From contig CAMDNO010000016.1 in the NCBI GenBank assembly GCA_945902955.1, forward strand, positions 1 to 43,378: a DNA stretch of 43,378 nt, read 5' to 3'. This document shows positions 41,218 to 43,378 of the stretch, one piece after another (the stretch's first letter is position 1; each line of letters begins with the position of its first letter). A model generated the notes under the pieces. That model ran no database searches and was not told where the DNA came from. It was given only the letters and a program-made list of their open reading frames with translations. The position numbers and the translations under genes are program-made. This DNA is from Porphyromonas cangingivalis (GTDB lineage: Bacteria; Bacteroidota; Bacteroidia; Bacteroidales; Paludibacteraceae).

Positions 41218-42159
41218 ATGTCGGTAGAATCATCCTTCAAAATCTTTTCAGGAACAAACAGCCAATATTTGGCCGAAAAAATTGCAAAAAGTTTAGGTTG
41301 TCCATTGGGAAAAATGAAAATTGAACATTTTTCGGATGGCGAGTTTTCGGTATCTTTCGAGGAATCTATTCGTGGGCAGTACATTTATTTGGTACAATCC
41401 ACGTTCCCAAATTCCGACAATCTGATGGAACTTTTGTTAATGATTGATGCTGCAAAACGCGCATCAGCATACAAAATTATTGCTGTAATTCCCTATTACG
41501 GGTGGGCTCGTCAGGATAGAAAAGACAAACCTCGCGTATCAATAGGAGCCAAACTAATTGCCGATATGCTTAGTGTAGCAGGCGTCGACCGTGTTATTAC
41601 AATGGATTTACATGCCGATCAAATTCAAGGATTTTTTAATATTCCCGTTGACCACCTATATGGTTCTACTGTTTTTGTTCCTTATGTGAAATCATTAAAA
41701 CTCGAAAACTTAGTTGTAGCTTCCCCTGATGTGGGTGGTACCAAACGCGCAGGCTCTTATGCTAAACATTTGGATGCACCCATGGTACTTGGTCACAAAA
41801 CACGCGAAAAAGCCAATGTGGTAGGCCAAATGACCATTATTGGGGATGTAAAAAACAAAGATGTAGTAATTGTAGACGATATGGCCGACACAGCCGGAAC
41901 GATTTGCAAAGCTGCTAATCTTATAATGGAAAGAGGAGCTGCAAGTGTTCGAGCCATTGTAACACATGGAGTTATGTCGGGAAGTGCCATAGATAATGTA
42001 ATGAAATCGGGTTTAACCGAAATTGCTTTTACCGACTCTATACCCTTCGATTGTTCACGCTGTTCGAAAGTTCGCATTTTGACAATTGCCGATATGTTTG
42101 CCGATACTATTCAACGCGTACAAGAACATAAATCGATAAGTGAACAGTATTTAATGTAG
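41218..42159 (+). CDS. prs: Ribose-phosphate pyrophosphokinase (PRPP synthetase)
   Basis: This 313-residue enzyme transfers pyrophosphate from ATP to ribose 5-phosphate, giving PRPP for nucleotide, His and Trp synthesis. Recognisable parts are HFSDGEFSV, PYYGWARQDRKDKPRVSIGA, the metal-binding TMDLHADQIQGFF and the PRPP loop VVIVDDMADTAGT. Length is normal. The start at ATG 41218 agrees with the -7 box. It is monocistronic, followed by a terminator hairpin. Some RES toxins act on PRPP synthetase, and a RES module is present in this window, but a functional link is only speculative. Confidence 0.96.
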   Translation: MSVESSFKIFSGTNSQYLAEKIAKSLGCPLGKMKIEHFSDGEFSVSFEESIRGQYIYLVQSTFPNSDNLMELLLMIDAAKRASAYKIIAVIPYYGWARQDRKDKPRVSIGAKLIADMLSVAGVDRVITMDLHADQIQGFFNIPVDHLYGSTVFVPYVKSLKLENLVVASPDVGGTKRAGSYAKHLDAPMVLGHKTREKANVVGQMTIIGDVKNKDVVIVDDMADTAGTICKAANLIMERGAASVRAIVTHGVMSGSAIDNVMKSGLTEIAFTDSIPFDCSRCSKVRILTIADMFADTIQRVQEHKSISEQYLM

Positions 42160-42184
42160 ATTGATACAATTTTTATAAATTAAG

Positions 42185-42216
42185 CGGAAGTACTTTTATT
42201 TAAGTATTTCCGTTTT
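42185..42216 (+). terminator. Terminator of prs
   Basis: CGGAAGTACTT (42185-42195) pairs with AAGTATTTCCG (42202-42212, one G-T pair), followed by TTTTGTTT. Confidence 0.85.
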
Positions 42217-42256
42217 GTTTGTAAAATTATTCCAACGATGCGTTGAAAAAAAATTG

Positions 42257-42264
42257 TATCTTTG
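42257..42264 (+). promoter_or_regulatory. -7 box of the ettA-like gene
   Basis: TATCTTTG matches TAnnTTTG, 44 nt before the ATG at 42309. No -33 TTTG at the usual spacing. Confidence 0.5.
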
Positions 42265-42308
42265 TAATGATTTCTAACATCTAATTTCTAATTTCAATTT
42301 TCAAAAAA

Positions 42309-43378
42309 ATGGCTGACGATAAAAAAGTGATATTCTCGATGGTAGGTGTAAGCAAAACCTTTCCACCACAAAAAAAAGTATTAAACAACATTTATCTTTC
42401 GTTTTTCTACGGTGCTAAAATCGGTATTATTGGTTTAAATGGTTCCGGTAAATCAACTTTGCTCAAAATTATTGCCGGAGTCGAAAAGAGTTTCGATGGC
42501 GAAGTGGTTTTCTCACCCGGCTATTCGGTGGGATATCTGGAGCAGGACCCCAAACTCGACCCAACCAAAACGGTAAAAGAAATTGTGCAGGAAGGCGTAC
42601 AGGAAATTGTAGACATGATTGCCGAATACGATCACATCAACGAGCAATTTGCTGAACCCGATGCCGATTTTGATAAACTGATTGCCCGTCAGGGTGAATT
42701 GCAGGAATTACTCGACCATGCCGATGCGTGGAACTTAGATAATAAACTGGAACGTGCGATGGATGCCTTGCGTTGTCCGCCCGAAGATTGGAAAATTGAA
42801 AACTTGTCAGGTGGTGAAAAACGCCGTGTCGCTTTGTGTCGCTTGTTGCTTCGCAATCCGGATATTTTACTGCTCGATGAGCCTACCAACCACTTGGATG
42901 CCGAATCGGTGGAATGGTTGGAGCACCACTTGCAACAATATGCCGGAACCGTAATTGCCATTACCCACGACCGTTACTTCCTCGATAATGTTTCGGGATG
43001 GATCCTTGAACTCGACCGAGGCGAAGGCATTCCTTGGAAAGGAAATTACACCTCGTGGCTCGAACAAAAAACAGCCCGCATGGCCAGCGAAGAAAAATCG
43101 GCCAGCAAACGCCGCAAAACGCTTGAACGTGAGTTGGAATGGGTGCGCATGGCTCCAAAAGCCCGTCACGCCAAAGGAAAAGCCCGTTTGGAAGCTTACG
43201 ACAAATTGATAAACGAAGACCAACGCGAAAAAGAAGAGAAACTCGAACTCTTTATCCCTAACGGACCACGTTTGGGAAATAAAGTGGTGGAAGCCATTGG
43301 CGTTTCGAAAGCATTCGGCGAAAAACTGCTTTTTGATAGTCTGAACTTTATGTTGCCACCAAACGGCATTGTAGGTAT
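42309..43378 (+). CDS. ettA: Energy-dependent translational throttle protein EttA (ABC-F), partial
   Basis: The frame starts at ATG 42309 and runs off the right edge, with 356 visible residues. The first ABC domain is complete: Walker [10 protein letters not shown], signature LSGGEKRR, Walker [13 protein letters not shown] and the switch histidine in [11 protein letters not shown]. The EttA-specific [20 protein letters not shown] and the inter-domain linker [20 protein letters not shown] follow. The second ABC domain begins ([11 protein letters not shown]) before the cut. EttA binds the ribosomal E site and gates entry into elongation according to energy charge. There are no membrane segments, as expected for ABC-F. 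Confidence 0.94.
   Translation, partial: MADDKKVIFSMVGVSKTFPPQKKVLNNIYLSFFYGAKIGIIGLNGSGKSTLLKIIAGVEKSFDGEVVFSPGYSVGYLEQDPKLDPTKTVKEIVQEGVQEIVDMIAEYDHINEQFAEPDADFDKLIARQGELQELLDHADAWNLDNKLERAMDALRCPPEDWKIENLSGGEKRRVALCRLLLRNPDILLLDEPTNHLDAESVEWLEHHLQQYAGTVIAITHDRYFLDNVSGWILELDRGEGIPWKGNYTSWLEQKTARMASEEKSASKRRKTLERELEWVRMAPKARHAKGKARLEAYDKLINEDQREKEEKLELFIPNGPRLGNKVVEAIGVSKAFGEKLLFDSLNFMLPPNGIVG

Overview
The window looks like a chromosomal segment of an AT-rich Bacteroidota, most likely order Bacteroidales. The signs are repeated TTTG-N19-TAnnTTTG promoters, almost no Shine-Dalgarno sequences, a MurF-alanine racemase fusion, type IX secretion (T9SS) C-terminal tails on two giant surface proteins, and a GlsB-type N-acyltransferase. 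No species can be named from the sequence alone.

Region 1 (1-7672, all genes on the minus strand) is an accessory island of toxin-antitoxin-like modules: a DUF4143 ATPase cut by the window edge, hipBA, a RES/Xre pair, a RelE/ParE-like pair, a DUF4160/DUF2442 pair, and a UPF0175 antitoxin whose DUF3368 partner is a pseudogene. The spaces between modules are packed with dispersed repeats. A 79-bp direct repeat brackets hipBA. Three arrays of mini-hairpins are punctuated by the heptamer GTTATTA. There are also palindromes and low-complexity pyrimidine tracts. Several modules show decay at start codons or nonsense mutations.

Region 2 (7673-22445) is mostly core. It starts with an unexplained, possibly structured 280-bp stretch. 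Then come lysS-gpsA (minus), a PlsC acyltransferase convergent with a GlsB-like N-acyltransferase, and a metallophosphoesterase behind a large leader hairpin. A murF-alr fusion, a UspA-like protein, grpE-dnaJ, a large outer-membrane beta-barrel protein and tRNA-Lys(CTT) complete it.

Region 3 (22446-36830) holds two consecutive giant exported proteins (2351 and 2065 residues). They are built from about 100-residue beta-rich repeats, other adhesion-type modules and T9SS tails. Their last roughly 900 residues are homologous, the last roughly 650 closely so at DNA level. Each has its own consensus promoter and a 300-400-nt leader.

Region 4 (36831-43378) contains two radical SAM proteins, Fe-type superoxide dismutase, a SPOR-domain lipoprotein, PRPP synthetase and the 5' part of an EttA-type ABC-F ATPase cut by the window end. 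Most transcription units here end in clear hairpin terminators.

The most unusual material is the toxin-antitoxin island with its repeat arrays, followed by the twin giant surface proteins.
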